A stretch of 64,000 bases of DNA from Clostridiales bacterium (GTDB lineage Bacteria > Bacillota > Clostridia > Lachnospirales > JAQSXR01): contig JAQSXR010000001.1 of assembly GCA_029256575.1 (NCBI GenBank), positions 59,567 through 123,566 of the forward strand. The letters run 5' to 3'. Below the pieces are notes generated by a model. The model did not search any database. It had not been told where the DNA came from and was given only the letters and a program-made list of their open reading frames with translations. The first letter of the stretch is position 1, and each line of letters begins with the position of its first letter. Of this stretch, positions 33,529 through 41,141 are shown piece after piece. Both the position numbers and the translations under genes were made by a program.

Positions 33529-34641
33529 ATGAGAAAAATAATTATGTTAAGTATATTTATTTTATTTTTTAGCTCGTACACAGTTTATGCCACCAGTGAA
33601 GACGGATATACAGCAGATTATACAGATATACAAGGTGTAATTGACGACTTGGAAGATGAAAATGATATCGATTTTGGAAAAGTTGTTGGAAGTACAATGA
33701 CAGGTGATATAGATGGTGCAATTAATAATGTCACGGGCACATTCTGGAAGGCAATTCTTGGTGAGGTAAGGGCGAACTGTTCACTATTAGGCGAATTGCT
33801 TATTCTTGCTGTTATCGTTTCAGTGTTTACGAATTTCACAAGTGCATTTAATACAAGTTTTACTGGTGAAATGGGTTTTTTGGTTATTTATCTTGTATTA
33901 TTTTCAATTGTATTTAAAAGCTTTAGCAATTCAATCGCAGTAGCAGATGTAACTTTGAAAAATATTTCAATGTTTATGAATGTCTTAGTTCCCTGTTTTC
34001 TTGGATCTGTCGCAGCAACAGGGAATATAACAACAGCAACAGGGATGTATGCAACAATGGCTTTTGGAATAAACCTAATTGAATTATTAATTTCAAGAAT
34101 TATTCTTCCGGCCATAAAGATTTACTTGATTATTGAATTTATGAATACGTTTACTAAGGAAAAGATGCTTTCTAAAGCTGCAAAATCATTAAAACAAGGA
34201 ATAATGTGGGTGCTAACTTTAACAATAAGCATAGTACTTGGATATAACGGACTTAAAACAATCATGCTACCTAGTATTGATAATGTAGTTGGTAAATCAG
34301 CTAGAAGGTTAATGGGTGCAGTTCCCGTTGTTGGGGATGCCCTTGACAGTGCATCGGAAACGATAGTAGGTTCAGGAATGCTTGTTAAGAATTCGATAGG
34401 CGTAGGTGGAATTATTGTATTAATAATTATATGTCTTATACCTATAATGAAACTCCTAACCTTAACTGTTTTATATAAAGCAGCAGCAGCATTACTAGAA
34501 CCTATTTGCGATAAAAAAGTAGTAAATTGTATAGAAAACTCCGGTGAAGCAACAAAACTACTATTAGTTGCTGTTGTTGTAAGTATGCTATTACTTGTTT
34601 TAATGTTAGCAATTGTAATAGCAGGGACAAGGGTGGTGTAA
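33529..34641 (+). CDS. spoIIIAE: Stage III sporulation protein SpoIIIAE
   Basis: 370 residues. A cleavable signal peptide (LSIFILFFSSYTVYA) precedes a short acidic exported region and then about seven to eight membrane helices (LLGELLILAVIVSVFTNF, LVIYLVLFSIVFKSF, IGVGGIIVLIIICLIP, LLLVLMLAIVIAG). VVGKSARRLMGAVPVVGDAL is a characteristic loop. It is a large integral component of the SpoIIIA feeding-tube complex. Confidence 0.93.
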   Translation: MRKIIMLSIFILFFSSYTVYATSEDGYTADYTDIQGVIDDLEDENDIDFGKVVGSTMTGDIDGAINNVTGTFWKAILGEVRANCSLLGELLILAVIVSVFTNFTSAFNTSFTGEMGFLVIYLVLFSIVFKSFSNSIAVADVTLKNISMFMNVLVPCFLGSVAATGNITTATGMYATMAFGINLIELLISRIILPAIKIYLIIEFMNTFTKEKMLSKAAKSLKQGIMWVLTLTISIVLGYNGLKTIMLPSIDNVVGKSARRLMGAVPVVGDALDSASETIVGSGMLVKNSIGVGGIIVLIIICLIPIMKLLTLTVLYKAAAALLEPICDKKVVNCIENSGEATKLLLVAVVVSMLLLVLMLAIVIAGTRVV

Positions 34642-34644
34642 CTT

Positions 34645-35244
34645 ATGGCAGAGTGGCTTCAGAATATATTTATATACATAATATTAATGACAATAATTAT
34701 AGGAATTTGTCCCAAAGGCCAGTATGAGAAGATTGTACGTTTTTTTGCAGGAATGGTACTTGTGTTTGTTGTAATTAACCCAATTCTTAAAATTGGAAAT
34801 ATAGAAAATCTTATCAATAATTTTGTAACACAAAATAAATTTGAATATAATATGCAACAACTTAAAGATAACCAAAAAGCATTTGAAGAAGAACAGTTAA
34901 TATCCATTATTAATATATATAAGAGTGAGATTGCAACACAAATTACAATTGCACTTGAAAAAGAAAACTTGTATGTAAGAAATATTGAAATAAATATAGA
35001 TGAAAAAACAGAAAGTGAAGATTTTGGTAAAATATTATTAATAAATATTGGCGCAGATACATCAAATCTTAAATCTTCAAATACAATTAAAGTAGATCAA
35101 ATAATAATTTCTACCGAAACATCGACCGAAGTTAAAACAGCAGAAGAAATAATATATGAAAAAAAGGTAAAAGAAGTTGTCATGAAATTATATAATCTTT
35201 CAGTTGAAAAAATAATTGTCAAGATATACGTAGGAGATGAATAA
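34645..35244 (+). CDS. spoIIIAF: Stage III sporulation protein SpoIIIAF
   Basis: 199 residues. Two membrane helices occupy the first 55 residues (NIFIYIILMTIIIGICP and FFAGMVLVFVVINPIL). A ring-building-motif-type domain rich in charged residues follows (EIATQITIALEKENLYVRNIEI, VKEVVMKLYNLSVEKIIVKI). The gene is three bases after spoIIIAE. Confidence 0.92.
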   Translation: MAEWLQNIFIYIILMTIIIGICPKGQYEKIVRFFAGMVLVFVVINPILKIGNIENLINNFVTQNKFEYNMQQLKDNQKAFEEEQLISIINIYKSEIATQITIALEKENLYVRNIEINIDEKTESEDFGKILLINIGADTSNLKSSNTIKVDQIIISTETSTEVKTAEEIIYEKKVKEVVMKLYNLSVEKIIVKIYVGDE

Positions 35245-35245
35245 A

Positions 35246-35800
35246 ATGAAACTACCAGAATTCATAAAAAAAATAGGTATTTGGCGTCTCGCTATTTTTC
35301 TAATAGCAGGTGTTGCACTAATGCTTTTATCAAACCCTGGAGGTGGAAAAGATAATGTAGTAGAAAATCCAGCAACAAAAACACAAAATATTATTCCTAC
35401 AACGGAAGAAGATGCAATAAGTGAACTAGAAAATAGATTAAAGGAAGTATTATCAAAAGTTGCTGGGGTAGGGAAAGTAGAAGTGATGATAACCTTAAAA
35501 TCTTCAAAAGAACTTGTTATTAATAAAGATAAGCAGATTCAGAGCTCCACTTCCTCAGAAAAAGATTCAGAAGGAGGCGAAAGGACTACAAATAGCCTAA
35601 CAAATTCCGAGAATACTATAATGGGAAGCACGGATGAACCATATGTACTAAAGGAAATGGAACCTACGATAAATGGAATAATCATCGTTGCGGAAGGTGG
35701 AGATTCAATCATAATAAAAAATGAATTAACTATCGCAGCACAAGCATTATTTGATGTTCCAGTGCATAAAATTAAAGTGATGAAGATGACAAAAAATTAA
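35246..35800 (+). CDS. spoIIIAG: Stage III sporulation protein SpoIIIAG
   Basis: 184 residues. One N-terminal membrane helix (LAIFLIAGVALMLLSNPGG), a Ser/Thr-rich linker, and a ring-building domain split by an insertion (LKEVLSKVAGVGKVEVMITLKSS ... INGIIIVAEGGDSIIIKNEL). B. subtilis SpoIIIAG forms a large ring in the intermembrane space. I prefer ATG 35246 with TAGGAGA at 35231-35237; the in-frame ATG at 35237 overlaps both that site and the stop of spoIIIAF. Confidence 0.93.
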   Translation: MKLPEFIKKIGIWRLAIFLIAGVALMLLSNPGGGKDNVVENPATKTQNIIPTTEEDAISELENRLKEVLSKVAGVGKVEVMITLKSSKELVINKDKQIQSSTSSEKDSEGGERTTNSLTNSENTIMGSTDEPYVLKEMEPTINGIIIVAEGGDSIIIKNELTIAAQALFDVPVHKIKVMKMTKN

Positions 35801-35812
35801 GGGGGTACATAA

Positions 35813-36502
35813 ATGAATTTACTCAAAAAAAATCAGGTAGTTATTACCGCGTTAGTTATTATGGTCACAATAGCAGGATACCTTAGTTATACACAGAAGA
35901 ATTTGCCAAAAGATGCGCAAACATCTGGGAATCCAAACGCTAATACACCAGTAGTACAACAAAGTAATGATCTAAGTGCTGAAGTTGATGATCTAATCGA
36001 CGATGAGACACCAGACCTCACAAATGATGGCGCTGTAGTTGATAATGAAAATACAGCAGATCCAGTAGTAGCAGATGGAGAGAACACAGATCCAAGTAAC
36101 GCTGGAGAAGCCGTATTTACAAACACACAAATTACAGCTAGTGAATACTTTATTCAAGCCAAATTTAATAGAGAACAGGCTAGAGCAAAAGGGAAAGAAA
36201 CTTATTTAGAATTAATTAACAACCCTAATTTATCAGAAGCTCAGAAAAATGAAGCCATTCTTCAAATGTTAAACATCGCTGATAATGTAGAAAAAGAAGC
36301 AACTGCAGAAGATCTTCTACAAGCAAAAGGCTTTGTAAATGCAATGGTTAGAATTAGTGAAAAATCAGTAGACGTTGTAGTTACGACAGAACAATTAAAA
36401 GATGAGGATAGAGCACAAATAGAAGATATCGTAAAACGTGCAACGAGTTGCGATGCAGGTATGATAGTGATTACTCCTGTAAGATTTGAAAAAGAACAAT
36501 AG
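35813..36502 (+). CDS. spoIIIAH: Stage III sporulation protein SpoIIIAH
   Basis: 229 residues. One membrane helix near residues 8-24 (VVITALVIMVTIAGYLSY) is followed by a long acidic linker rich in Asp/Asn/Thr (about 30-105). The YscJ/FliF-like domain follows (YFIQAKFNREQARAKGKETY, AKGFVNAMVRISEKSVDVVV). It meets SpoIIQ from the forespore side. The disordered linker is longer than in B. subtilis. It is the last gene of the spoIIIA operon. Confidence 0.94.
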   Translation: MNLLKKNQVVITALVIMVTIAGYLSYTQKNLPKDAQTSGNPNANTPVVQQSNDLSAEVDDLIDDETPDLTNDGAVVDNENTADPVVADGENTDPSNAGEAVFTNTQITASEYFIQAKFNREQARAKGKETYLELINNPNLSEAQKNEAILQMLNIADNVEKEATAEDLLQAKGFVNAMVRISEKSVDVVVTTEQLKDEDRAQIEDIVKRATSCDAGMIVITPVRFEKEQ

Positions 36503-36539
36503 TTAGTGAATTCTTTAAAATGCTCTAATTGTCAAGATT

Positions 36540-36587
36540 AATGGCAGAATGATAAAATACATTTTATCGTTTCTGCCATTTTATTTT
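36540..36587 (+). terminator. Terminator of the spoIIIA operon
   Basis: A long stem of AATGGCAGAATGATAAAAT (36540-36558) against a near-complementary arm ending TCTGCCATT (36580), with one internal mismatch, then TTATTTT. Confidence 0.9.
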
Positions 36588-36614
36588 GTAAAAAATTATG
36601 TAATAAGGTATAAT
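36586..36614 (+). promoter_or_regulatory. Candidate distal promoter for yqhY-nusB
   Basis: TTGTAA (36586-36591), 17-base spacer, TATAAT (36609-36614), directly after the spoIIIA terminator. Confidence 0.65.
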
Positions 36615-36639
36615 AGGAATATAGGTGTTTAAAAATTCA

Positions 36640-36669
36640 TTGCAAAGAGAAGTATTTATTTGGTATAAT
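36640..36669 (+). promoter_or_regulatory. Candidate proximal promoter for yqhY-nusB
   Basis: TTGCAA (36640-36645), 18-base spacer, TATAAT (36664-36669). Together with the copy 54 bases upstream this gives two tandem vegetative promoters. Confidence 0.6.
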
Positions 36670-36707
36670 GAGTTAATATATGATTATCCAAAATAGGAGG
36701 AATTATT

Positions 36708-37082
36708 GTGGACGATAAAAAAACTTTTAAAATTACTGGAAATGATCAAATTGGTGAAGTTCATATTGCTAACGAAGTTGTGGCTATAATAGCAGGATTA
36801 GCAGCTACTGAAGTTGAAGGTGTAGCAGCTATGGCAGGAGATATAACAAGTGAATTGATTAGTAAACTTGGAATGAAATCTTTATCAAAAGGTGTTAAAG
36901 TAGAAGTTGGACAAGATGATGTTAGTATTGAACTTGCATTAGTCCTTGAATATGGTTATAATGTACCAAGCGTATCAAGAACAGTACAAGAAAGAGTAAT
37001 GACAGCAGTAGAAACAATGACAGGTCTAAGCGTTACTGATGTAAATATTAAGATTGCAGATGTAAACTTAGACAAGAAATAA
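36708..37082 (+). CDS. yqhY: Asp23/Gls24 family protein YqhY
   Basis: 124-residue cytoplasmic protein. GEVHIANEVVAIIAGLAATEVEGVAAM and YNVPSVSRTVQERVMTAVETM are the family blocks, and VTDVNIKIADV closes it. In B. subtilis YqhY lies between accBC and nusB and is linked to acetyl-CoA carboxylase and lipid homeostasis. Here accB and accC are absent from that place. The start is GTG 36708 with AGGAGGA upstream. Confidence 0.92.
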   Translation: MDDKKTFKITGNDQIGEVHIANEVVAIIAGLAATEVEGVAAMAGDITSELISKLGMKSLSKGVKVEVGQDDVSIELALVLEYGYNVPSVSRTVQERVMTAVETMTGLSVTDVNIKIADVNLDKK

Positions 37083-37094
37083 ATAGAAGTTTTA

Positions 37095-37120
37095 AGGCGA
37101 GGCTTACCTCGCCTATTTTA
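37095..37120 (+). terminator. Hairpin between yqhY and nusB
   Basis: AGGCGAGG (37095-37102), CTTA loop, CCTCGCCT (37107-37114), then ATTTTA. It lies only about 20 bases before nusB, so it probably attenuates rather than ends transcription. Confidence 0.8.
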
Positions 37121-37139
37121 GCGAAAGGCGGCATAATCC

Positions 37140-37541
37140 GTGACCAGAAGAGAAACAAGAAAACACATATTTAAACTTTTGTTTAGAGTTGAATTTAATG
37201 AAATAATTGAGGTATATGAACAAGCAGATAGCTATATTGAAAGCATACCGAGTGAACCAACGGAAGCAGAAGGAATATATATTAAGAAAAAATTAGAAGC
37301 AATCGTAGATAAACTAGAAGAAATAGATAATATTATCACCAAAACAGTAGAGAACTGGAATGTTGGGCGTATGGGTAAAGTTGATTTAACAATCATACGA
37401 CTTGCTGTATATGAAATTAATTTTGATGATGAAATACCAACATCAGTAGCAATAAATGAAGCAGTAGAGTTAGCTAAGAAATACGGTGGAGACGAATCTT
37501 CTACATTTATAAATGGAGTATTAGCTAAAATGGTAAAATAG
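37140..37541 (+). CDS. nusB: Transcription antitermination factor NusB
   Basis: 133-residue all-helical protein that binds boxA RNA with NusE and supports rRNA transcription. TRRETRKHIFKLLFRVEF at the start and the C-terminal block KVDLTIIRLAVYEI ... AINEAVELAKKYGGDESSTFINGVL are diagnostic. It begins with GTG at 37140, with AAAGGCGG upstream. folD, which often follows in this cluster, is missing. Confidence 0.95.
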   Translation: MTRRETRKHIFKLLFRVEFNEIIEVYEQADSYIESIPSEPTEAEGIYIKKKLEAIVDKLEEIDNIITKTVENWNVGRMGKVDLTIIRLAVYEINFDDEIPTSVAINEAVELAKKYGGDESSTFINGVLAKMVK

Positions 37542-37550
37542 GAGGATAAT

Positions 37551-38765
37551 ATGCCTAATATTTATTCTGTAGGACAAGTGAATCAATATATAAAAGATTT
37601 GTTCACTAGGGACTACCTTCTTAGTGATATTCAGATTAGAGGAGAAGTGTCTAATTGTAAGTATCATACTTCAGGGCATATATATTTTACCCTAAAAGAT
37701 CCAACTAGCTCGATAGCTTGTGTAATGTTTAGCTCTGATAGGGAACATCTTAATTTCAAACTTACGGAAGGGCAATCAATAGTCGTAAGAGGTGGAATTA
37801 GTGTATATCCAAGAGATGGTAAATACCAATTATATGCAAAGAGTATAGTTCAAGATGGTGTTGGAGCCCTATATCAACAATTTGAAGAATTAAAAGCGAA
37901 ACTAAATGCCAAGGGATATTTTGATCAAGACAGAAAGAAGAATATTCCGACATTTGCTAAAAAGATTGGAATTGTAACTGCACAAACTGGTGCTGCAATT
38001 CAAGATATAATAAATATAAGTAAAAGAAGAAATCCATTTATTCAATTGATACTTTATCCAGCGCAAGTACAAGGTATGGGTGCTGCTAAGACTATAGTAA
38101 GAGGTATTAATGTATTAGATAAAATGGATGTTGATGTGATAATTATTGGACGTGGTGGTGGATCAATCGAAGATCTGTGGTGTTTTAATGAAGAAATCGT
38201 AGCAGATGCCATATTTAATGCAAAGACTCCAATTATTTCTGCTGTCGGGCACGAAGTAGATTTTACAATATCAGATTTTGTTTCTGATTTACGAGCTCCT
38301 ACACCATCTGCAGCAGCTGAGATTGCAGTATTTGACTATAATTCGTTAAACAGTTCACTACAACAACTTAAATATAAATTGGATAATACAATGAGGCATA
38401 GGATAGTATATTATAATAGTTTAATTAAATCACTTTCACTTAGATTAAACTATCAAAAGCCTGATAATAAGATAAATCAACAGAAACAGCGTGTTGCTGA
38501 TTTAGCAGATCGATTAGTTTTTTTACTTGAACAAAAAGTAAAAGATAAGCGAACAAAATTAGAACTTCTTCACAGACGATTAGAATCCTATAATCCAGCA
38601 AATAAACTTGAAAAAGGCTTTGCATATGTTACAAACGAAGCAAATTTACCAGTTATTGATATCTTAAAAGTTAATAATGGAGAAATGCTAAAGTTAATTC
38701 TTGCAAACGGAGAATTAGAGGTTGAAGTTAAGAATATAAAAATCAAAAAGGAAGAGGTGAAGTAA
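37551..38765 (+). CDS. xseA: Exodeoxyribonuclease VII large subunit
   Basis: 404 residues. An OB-fold DNA-binding domain (about 1-100, with IYFTLKDPTSSIACVMF) precedes the catalytic domain, with KIGIVTAQTGAAIQDI, GRGGGSIEDLWCFNEE and SAVGHEVDFTISDFVSDLRA. A long coiled coil and the C-terminal GFAYVTNE strand complete it. With XseB it degrades single-stranded DNA. It is 10 bases after nusB, with TAGGAGG before the ATG. Confidence 0.96.
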   Translation: MPNIYSVGQVNQYIKDLFTRDYLLSDIQIRGEVSNCKYHTSGHIYFTLKDPTSSIACVMFSSDREHLNFKLTEGQSIVVRGGISVYPRDGKYQLYAKSIVQDGVGALYQQFEELKAKLNAKGYFDQDRKKNIPTFAKKIGIVTAQTGAAIQDIINISKRRNPFIQLILYPAQVQGMGAAKTIVRGINVLDKMDVDVIIIGRGGGSIEDLWCFNEEIVADAIFNAKTPIISAVGHEVDFTISDFVSDLRAPTPSAAAEIAVFDYNSLNSSLQQLKYKLDNTMRHRIVYYNSLIKSLSLRLNYQKPDNKINQQKQRVADLADRLVFLLEQKVKDKRTKLELLHRRLESYNPANKLEKGFAYVTNEANLPVIDILKVNNGEMLKLILANGELEVEVKNIKIKKEEVK

Positions 38766-38969
38766 ATGGAACAAAAGAAAACCTTAGATGAAACGATTAA
38801 TGAATTAGAAACCTTACTTGGTAAAATGGAAGGTCAAATATTAAGCCTTGAAGATACATTTACTTTATATAACGATGGGCTAAAGCTCGTTAAATACTGC
38901 AACGAATCAATTGATACAATTGAGAAAAACATCGCTATATTGAATACGGATTTAAGTTCTGAGGAATAG
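38766..38969 (+). CDS. xseB: Exodeoxyribonuclease VII small subunit
   Basis: 67-residue helical protein: TLDETINELETLLGKMEGQ, LSLEDTFTLYNDGLKLVKYC. Several XseB copies sheath the XseA coiled coil. The ATG immediately follows the xseA stop, with AGAGGTGA as the ribosome site inside xseA. Confidence 0.95.
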   Translation: MEQKKTLDETINELETLLGKMEGQILSLEDTFTLYNDGLKLVKYCNESIDTIEKNIAILNTDLSSEE

Positions 38970-38979
38970 AGGTGGAGCA

Positions 38980-39867
38980 TTGTTCGATAAAATTTTTATA
39001 GAGAAAAAAGAAGATATTGAAAGAGTAATCACTCGTTATTTACCCAAAGAAGAAGGATATCCGAAAACTGTAATAGAAGCAATGAATTATAGTGTGTTAG
39101 TAGGTGGTAAGAGAATAAGGCCAATGCTTTTACGTGAGACGTATGCTTTGTTCGGTGGTGAGTCTTTAATTATCGAACCTTATTTAGCAGCTATAGAATT
39201 TATACATTCATATTCATTAGTACATGATGATTTACCGGCATTAGACAATGATGAATTAAGAAGAGGAAATCTAACTACGCACATAAAGTTTGGACATGCA
39301 ATGGGAATACTAGCAGGGGATGCCCTACTTAACTATTCATATGAAATATTGTCAAGTGCATACGAACTTTCTCCAATGTATATTGATAGATGTGCAAAGG
39401 CAAACAAATATATTTCTAAAAAAGCAGGAATATATGGAATGATCGGTGGACAGGTAGTTGATATTGAAGCAGTAGGTAAGACTTTAGATATCGAATCAAT
39501 CGAATATATTCATATGAATAAAACAAGCGCTTTAATACAAGCAGCTATGTGTGCTGGTGCGATTCTTGCAGGGGCAACAGTTGAAGAATTAAACGTTGTT
39601 GAAGAAGCTGCCAATAAAATAGGTCTTGCATTTCAAATTCAAGATGATATATTAGATATTGTAGGTGATGAAGATAAATTAGGCAAAGCTATAAATAGTG
39701 ATGCCAAAAATCAAAAAACAACCTATGTTACAATTAAAGGCATTGAAGAATCTAGAAAAGATGTTGAGACATTAACACAGTCAGCACTCGACAATCTTAA
39801 GGCATTAGGATATACAAATGATTTTTTATTTGCACTTATAGAGAAGTTAATTAATAGAATAAATTAA
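38980..39867 (+). CDS. ispA: Polyprenyl (farnesyl/geranyl) diphosphate synthase
   Basis: 295-residue trans-prenyltransferase that condenses IPP with allylic diphosphates. The first Asp-rich motif is in HSYSLVHDDLPALDND and the second in FQIQDDILDIVGD; GGKRIRPML is the IPP-binding lysine region. The chain-length-setting residues before the first motif look like a C15 enzyme, but that is not certain. The start is TTG 38980, right after GAGGTGGA; no ATG is available. It is directly followed by the OLE RNA region and then oapA and dxs, linking isoprenoid genes on both sides of the RNA. Confidence 0.94.
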   Translation: MFDKIFIEKKEDIERVITRYLPKEEGYPKTVIEAMNYSVLVGGKRIRPMLLRETYALFGGESLIIEPYLAAIEFIHSYSLVHDDLPALDNDELRRGNLTTHIKFGHAMGILAGDALLNYSYEILSSAYELSPMYIDRCAKANKYISKKAGIYGMIGGQVVDIEAVGKTLDIESIEYIHMNKTSALIQAAMCAGAILAGATVEELNVVEEAANKIGLAFQIQDDILDIVGDEDKLGKAINSDAKNQKTTYVTIKGIEESRKDVETLTQSALDNLKALGYTNDFLFALIEKLINRIN

Positions 39868-39879
39868 TATTTATTAAAG

Positions 39880-40435
39880 ACGCAGTATTCTAGTCTTCGT
39901 AATTAATCCCAAAGACGGGCCTAAAAATCCGTTTGAGGGCATATCGATGAAGTTCCTTGTGGGGGCTGGCGACGCCAAGCGCGGGCTTGTGCTGGGAGTT
40001 AAGGTATTAGGGCGATCCACAAAGGCATGTGGGCGTTGACCCTGGTATCGCGGAGACCTATGTATGTGGCATTTTATAGTGAAATGACTACGGCATGGGA
40101 GGAACCTGTCGCGCGGTGAAAGCTGTGGACAGAGTAGCCTGCCTTGCGTGGGGTTTAGGGGATAGCGTGCTAAGTGGTATTTTTCATTGGCCAATGGGAA
40201 ATACTACGAACACTTGAAACTTTACTTCGCAAAAGAGGCTAGGGGTTATATTACGATGTTAAGGAAAACTTCTAGACTGTTCTAACGAGATAAATGTGGG
40301 ATTACAGTGTGGTTATAAGGCGATCTAGCGCAATTGATGGTGACACAGTTGGTTCTGATTTAAAGGGAAACCACTTTTTTGGCGACGAAAGAGTATTGGA
40401 ATGGGAAAACCTGCTGGACCAGATGCCGCAAAATT
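39880..40435 (+). ncRNA. ole: OLE RNA (Ornate Large Extremophilic RNA)
   Basis: About 550 bases between ispA and oapA with no credible gene. The stretch stands out from the AT-rich surroundings: 39 of 60 bases at 39961-40020 are G or C. It is dense in short complementary segments and purine-rich joins, for example GGGCCTAAAAATCCGTTTGAGGGC near 39918 split across arms, GGCTGGCGACGCCAAGC near 39965, GGGATAGCGTG near 40159 and the 3' block GGAATGGGAAAACCTGC near 40398. OLE RNAs are about 600 nt, lie just 5' of the gene for the membrane protein OapA, and are typically embedded in an ispA/dxs isoprenoid operon; all of this holds here. Ends are approximate. No covariance model was run. Confidence 0.9.
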
Positions 40436-40526
40436 TACTACACATATCGTCTTTAATAAATATTTTATTATAAGAATTACTATTGATTTTAACAATAAAA
40501 TAAATAAGGTGAGTGAATTAATATAT

Positions 40527-41120
40527 ATGCCGAAGAAAAACAAAGTCAAGTTTAGAGCAAATAATAAAGGTAATAAAACAAGGATTAAGATATTAATTAT
40601 CGTAGCATCGATTACTATGCTACAAGCAATTTTATTAGGTTATGCATCTCTAAGCTTTATGGGAGGTCTAAGCCTATTTTGGGCTATGCTGATAGTACTA
40701 GTGATTATTTTCATTGGTATTTTTTTTGATATATTGGGGATTGCAGTTACAGCAGCTTCAGAGACACCTTTTAATTCAATGGCAGCTTCAAAAGTACCAG
40801 GTGCGAAGGAAAGTATTAAAATACTTCGTAATGCAGGTACGGTAGCAAATTTTTGTAATGACGTTATTGGTGATATTTGTGGTATTGTTTCAGGGTCTGC
40901 AGCAGGGGCAATTGTTATTAAGTTAAATACATATATTTCAATCCAATCAACGCTTTTAAGTGTTCTAGTAACTGCATTAATTGCAACAATAACAGTTACT
41001 GGCAAAGCAGTAGGGAAAGACATAGCTATAACAAATGCGAATGCAATTGTATTTAAAATGGGTGCTACTGTAAGGGTACTAACTTTAAAGCGAATATTTT
41101 CAAAGAACGAAAAATTATAA
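40527..41120 (+). CDS. oapA: OLE-associated membrane protein OapA
   Basis: Integral membrane protein of 197 residues that binds OLE RNA and brings it to the membrane. A very basic N-terminus (PKKNKVKFRANNKGNKTRIK) precedes about four to five helices: ILIIVASITMLQAILLG, LFWAMLIVLVIIFIGIFFD and others. The loop DILGIAVTAASETPFNSMAASKV and the segment FCNDVIGDICGIVSGSAAGAI are conserved-looking; the latter holds acidic residues of the DxxxD type discussed for OapA. ATG 40527 has AAGGTGAG at 40506-40513. The frame is open back to 40401, but those 42 codons overlap the RNA and I reject them. It sits 21 bases before dxs. Confidence 0.88.
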   Translation: MPKKNKVKFRANNKGNKTRIKILIIVASITMLQAILLGYASLSFMGGLSLFWAMLIVLVIIFIGIFFDILGIAVTAASETPFNSMAASKVPGAKESIKILRNAGTVANFCNDVIGDICGIVSGSAAGAIVIKLNTYISIQSTLLSVLVTALIATITVTGKAVGKDIAITNANAIVFKMGATVRVLTLKRIFSKNEKL

Positions 41121-41141
41121 AATAAGGTTAGGAGGCATACA

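Noticed and set aside
39874-40194. A 106-residue open frame on the - strand
   Set aside because: It lies wholly inside the OLE RNA region, has no ribosome site and reads as Arg/Pro/His-rich low-sense sequence.
40401-40526. N-terminal extension of oapA by 42 codons
   Set aside because: It translates the 3' end of the OLE RNA and lacks a ribosome site; the basic, Lys-rich start at 40527 is a typical protein N-terminus with AAGGTGAG before it.
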